Below, one piece after another: positions 61,459-64,000 of a stretch of DNA of 64,000 bases. The position numbers and the translations under genes are program-made. This stretch comes from Ardenticatenaceae bacterium. Lineage in GTDB: Bacteria; Chloroflexota; Anaerolineae; Promineifilales; Promineifilaceae. Each line of letters opens with the position of its first letter. The first letter of the stretch is position 1. Below the pieces are notes generated by a model. That model was not told where the DNA came from, searched no databases, and saw only the letters and a list, made by a program, of their open reading frames with translations. The stretch lies in NCBI GenBank assembly GCA_020634565.1, contig JACKBN010000002.1, positions 186,001 through 250,000 on the forward strand, given 5' to 3'.

Positions 61459-62586
61459 CTAGTCGATACTAACTAACTCATATTGGCGATTGCCGAAACC
61501 AATTGCCTCGGCATGTTCCAGAATATGAGTGCCGTTACGAGATTCGATTCGTTGGATCACATCTTCGCCATCTGGGGCTGCATAAATCAAATCAACACAA
61601 GCCTGATCCAAGGCCACGGGGTCAAAGGAGGCCAGGATGCCAATATCGGCCATCGTGGGGGGCGTTGGATTACCCACGCAGTCACAATCTACCGACAGGT
61701 TGTACATCACATCGATGTAGAAGATGTTTTCCCCCATGTAATTGGCGATGCCTTTGGCCGCTTCCGCCATAGATTCTAGAAAATCATCTTGTGCTGTTCC
61801 CAGGCCGAAGCCTGTTGTTTGCGCACCCGCGCTATGCACAAGGCTCTTTCCATTTGAGGCGGCCATCCCGATTGCCATATTTTTGAGAACACCGCCAAAG
61901 CCACCCATCATGTGCCCTTTGAAGTGTGCTAGATTGACGACAAAGTCATAATCAGCCAAATGAGAACCAACAATCACTTCCTGTAGATGTTTGCCTCCCT
62001 CAATGGGCAGGCTCATCGTGCCCTCTGCTTCCATGATGTCCACGGGGGCAATCGCCGTAAAACCATGCTCTTCCATAACTTGCTGATGCGACTCCGTTGT
62101 GGAACGGCGGCCACCATAGGCGGTATTGCATTCGACGATGGTGCCGTTGACTTCGTGTACAAAGGGCGCAATAAACTCAGGTTGCAGGAAATAATTTCCG
62201 CCTGGTTCACCACTGTGCAGTTTCACAGCCACATTGCCACTTGGTTTCCGCTCAAGCGCTTCGTATATCTGCATCAATCCAGCGGAGCTGATGTTTTTGG
62301 TCATGTAAACCGTTGCCATGCCCTGGGCAACCGGCGTATCCACTTCTGGCGCACTTTCTGCCTCTACCGTTGCCGTTGGCTCAGGTGGCTGCGTAGCGGT
62401 TGCTGCGGGCGCCTCGGTTGGTATTTGCGTCGGTGTGTCTGAAGGTGTTTGTGACGATGTTGGTGCAGGTTCCTGCGATGGCGTGGGCAAGATGTTTCTG
62501 GTGCGATTCGCACAGGAAACGAGAAAAGCAGTTGCCGCTGACACCATTAATTGTATTGCTTCACGACGGGATATGTTACCTTTCAT
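61459..62586 (-). CDS. DUF362 domain protein with Tat-like lipoprotein signal
   Basis: The 375-residue protein starts NISRREAIQLMVSAATAFLVSC, a twin-arginine-like signal ending in a lipobox Cys. A long Thr/Pro/Glu linker follows to about residue 85. The DUF362 domain has VAVKLHSGEPGGNYFLQPEF, VECNTAYGGRRSTTESH and FVVNLAHFKGHMMGGFGGVLKNMAIG, with a late DIGILASFDPVALDQACVDLI. Related proteins often carry a ferredoxin module; here no 4Fe-4S motif is seen, only VDCDCVG. Probably an exported oxidoreductase-like protein acting with the molybdenum enzyme next to it. Confidence 0.87.
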   Translation of the reverse strand: MKGNISRREAIQLMVSAATAFLVSCANRTRNILPTPSQEPAPTSSQTPSDTPTQIPTEAPAATATQPPEPTATVEAESAPEVDTPVAQGMATVYMTKNISSAGLMQIYEALERKPSGNVAVKLHSGEPGGNYFLQPEFIAPFVHEVNGTIVECNTAYGGRRSTTESHQQVMEEHGFTAIAPVDIMEAEGTMSLPIEGGKHLQEVIVGSHLADYDFVVNLAHFKGHMMGGFGGVLKNMAIGMAASNGKSLVHSAGAQTTGFGLGTAQDDFLESMAEAAKGIANYMGENIFYIDVMYNLSVDCDCVGNPTPPTMADIGILASFDPVALDQACVDLIYAAPDGEDVIQRIESRNGTHILEHAEAIGFGNRQYELVSID

Positions 62587-62663
62587 CTTTTTACTCCAAC
62601 TATGAAATGACGGGAGCTACTTACCTAATGAGTAACGATATATTCTGGACGCCATCAGGGTGT

Positions 62664-64000
62664 TTAGGATGCCACCGCCTCCAGCACGTATTCTGGCTTA
62701 AATGGCAGCCGCCGCAGACGTGTTCCGGTCAGGGCAAAGAAAGCATTGCCTACGGCCGCTGCAATCGGCCCCATCGGGGGTTCGCCCATGCCGCGCGGCT
62801 GTCCATCTGACTCTAGCAAAATCACCTCAATCTCAGGTGTTCTGTCTATTGTCATTAGTGGATAACGGCCGAAGTTATCTGCTTCAACCGCACCATTTCT
62901 GACTGTAATTTCTTCGATCAGTGTTGAGCTGAGTCCCATGATGATCGCCCCTTCTGTTTGGGCAATAGCTCCGTCTGGGTTAATAAACAGTCCTGCATCT
63001 ACAGCGCAGGTTACTTTGTGGATCTGAATTTCACCGCTGGTCTCGTCAAGCGACAGTTCAACGACTTGCGCTACCACTGTGTCTACGTCGGTGGCACAGG
63101 CAATGCCGTGGGCGTGACCTTCTGGCAGCGCTTCACCCCAATGGGCCTGTGCGGCTGCGGCCATCAACACGCCGCGCATCCGTTCGCTAAACGGGTCGCT
63201 GCCCAAATGATTAAGCCGGAATTGGAGTGGATCAACTTGCGCTGTATAGGCCAGTTCATCCATAAAGCTCTCAGTAGCAAAGACATTGGCTAACAATCCC
63301 AAACCGCGCCACCAGCCGGTACGGATGGGGAAATCTATTAACCAGGTCGTAAACCGGCGGTTTTCAATGCCTTGATAAAAATTAAAAGCACCACGCCATG
63401 AGCCGATGTCGGTGCCCATTACAAACTGCATGGGTGTGGGAAAGAACGGAAAGGCAACAGGACCGCTGGCATGATCATGATTGATGGCTGAAATACGGCC
63501 GTTTTCAAGTCTTGCACTCATTTGGCTGCGGGTTGGTGGCCGGAAATAGCCGTTGCGCATATCTTCCACCCGAAACCAGCCTACGTGGACTGGTGCCCCA
63601 ACCGCTTGCGAAAGGCGCACCGCCTCATTCGCTACCTCAGTGTTTAAACGGCGGCCAAAGCCCCCGCCGAGATAAGTTGGAACCACATTGATATTTTCAG
63701 GTTCGATGCCGGTAAGGCTGGACACTTCGCTCTGGATGGTGCCCTGTGCTTGCGTTGCGCAGTAAATTGTTACCGAGTCAGCCTGTACATCCGCCATGGC
63801 AGCTTGCGGTTCAAGATGCGCATGGGCAGCAAAAGGGGTGAAATATTCGGCCGAGACAGTTGGCTCATCACCAATGACGCTCGCCGCATCCCCATCTTCC
63901 TGAATCGTGTAGCCATCGCGCTCGTTCTCAAAGCTGAGAAGCGCTTCCAGTTCTTCTTGCTGCCACAGCCGACCCTCGTCCCACTCAATGTCAAGTGCGC
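62664..64000 (-). CDS. Molybdenum hydroxylase large subunit (IorB/xanthine dehydrogenase family), 5' end outside window
   Basis: The frame is open to the window edge, so about the last 445 residues are seen. Parts include AEYFTPFAAHAHLEPQAAMA (the family LEP motif), IYCATQAQG, VVPTYLGGGFGRRLNTEVANEAV (molybdopterin loop), then HGIACATDVDTVVAQVVELSLDE, VTCAVDAGLFINPDGAIAQTEGAI and GMGEPPMGPIAAAVGNAFFALTG. The order fits isoquinoline 1-oxidoreductase beta subunits, where the domains are permuted compared with classical xanthine dehydrogenases. It would hydroxylate a heterocycle or aldehyde. The 2Fe-2S small subunit should lie beyond the edge. Confidence 0.9.
   Translation of the reverse strand, partial: ALDIEWDEGRLWQQEELEALLSFENERDGYTIQEDGDAASVIGDEPTVSAEYFTPFAAHAHLEPQAAMADVQADSVTIYCATQAQGTIQSEVSSLTGIEPENINVVPTYLGGGFGRRLNTEVANEAVRLSQAVGAPVHVGWFRVEDMRNGYFRPPTRSQMSARLENGRISAINHDHASGPVAFPFFPTPMQFVMGTDIGSWRGAFNFYQGIENRRFTTWLIDFPIRTGWWRGLGLLANVFATESFMDELAYTAQVDPLQFRLNHLGSDPFSERMRGVLMAAAAQAHWGEALPEGHAHGIACATDVDTVVAQVVELSLDETSGEIQIHKVTCAVDAGLFINPDGAIAQTEGAIIMGLSSTLIEEITVRNGAVEADNFGRYPLMTIDRTPEIEVILLESDGQPRGMGEPPMGPIAAAVGNAFFALTGTRLRRLPFKPEYVLEAVAS

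Larger units (their letters stand above)
425..63502. repeat. Highly iterated palindrome ACGGCCGT (about 95 copies)
   Basis: The octamer ACGGCCGT occurs about 95 times by eye across the window, first at 425-432 and last at 63495-63502, and about 45 more sites keep CGGCCG with one changed end base. Many copies extend to AACGGCCGTT or GAAACGGCCGTTTC. Random expectation at this base composition is one or two. Sites lie mostly within genes. Read in frame they give TAV, NGR/DGR or RPL/RPS. They are missing or rare in DUF3737 (59.7-60.6 kb), the propeller gene (41.8-44.1 kb), glgC and the middle of the histidine kinase. Confidence 0.95.

Noticed and set aside
1..64000. CRISPR array, tRNA or rRNA genes, prophage
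   Set aside because: No regularly spaced direct repeats, cloverleaf with CCA-type ends, rRNA signature or phage structural genes were seen by reading.

Overview
The window reads as a chromosomal segment of a free-living bacterium, most likely Chloroflexota (Anaerolineae or Ardenticatenia-like). This is inferred from gene content: tandem GT39/YfhO-type membrane proteins, secreted beta-repeat proteins ending in short FLPLV / YLPMILR tails, lipoproteins with long Thr/Pro linkers, an F420-type luciferase-family oxidoreductase and an MttB-family methyltransferase without pyrrolysine. I see no rRNA, tRNA, CRISPR array, prophage or classical insertion sequence. dnaA is present but stands alone, without dnaN, recF or gyrB.

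Layout. 0-8.2 kb: a + strand operon of multi-pass envelope-glycan proteins (three GT-C-like proteins with related C-terminal beta-domains, a GNAT enzyme, a YfhO protein). 8.2-13.2 kb: sulfotransferase, glgC, a frameshifted ABC-F ATPase and a RimJ-like acetyltransferase, all on the - strand. 13.7-18 kb: a frameshifted DEAD-box RNA helicase (+), then a DUF302 protein and dnaA (-). 18-28 kb: a giant secreted beta-helix protein, a DtxR-family repressor, rfbC, a dipeptidyl peptidase IV, a HAD phosphatase and an FkbM methyltransferase. 28-34.3 kb: an RRM protein, then a probable iron locus (imelysin lipoprotein, a 51-residue Cys-rich protein, di-heme DHOR oxidoreductase, second imelysin, HTTM membrane protein). 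34.3-41.7 kb: a very large hybrid histidine kinase, meaB, a TolB-like lipoprotein and a broken copy of the meaB 5' end. 41.7-50 kb: a secreted 14-repeat propeller protein, MttB paralogue, MDR dehydrogenase, Gfo/Idh/MocA oxidoreductase, a REP-associated transposase (RAYT), a TolB-like protein and a VOC protein. 50-64 kb: a - strand run of redox and hydrolase genes (EamA transporter, CocE hydrolase, three aldo/keto reductases, luciferase-like enzyme, carboxymuconolactone decarboxylase-like protein, DUF2255, carboxylesterase, DUF3737, cyclophilin-like lipoprotein, DUF362 protein) ending in a molybdenum hydroxylase cut by the window edge.

The most striking signal is not a gene. The palindrome ACGGCCGT, often extended to AACGGCCGTT, occurs about 95 times by my eye count, with roughly 45 one-end variants around CGGCCG. 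Base composition predicts one or two. It lies mostly inside genes and resembles the HIP1 palindrome of cyanobacteria. A second layer is a set of at least five families of palindromic intergenic repeats. One family flanks a RAYT gene on both sides and is probably its substrate. Several copies overlap gene ends and supply stop codons, and pairs of one family bracket single genes or gene pairs.

Four one-base lesions at homopolymer runs break the ABC-F and DEAD-box genes within 2.4 kb, which looks more like local sequence error than decay.
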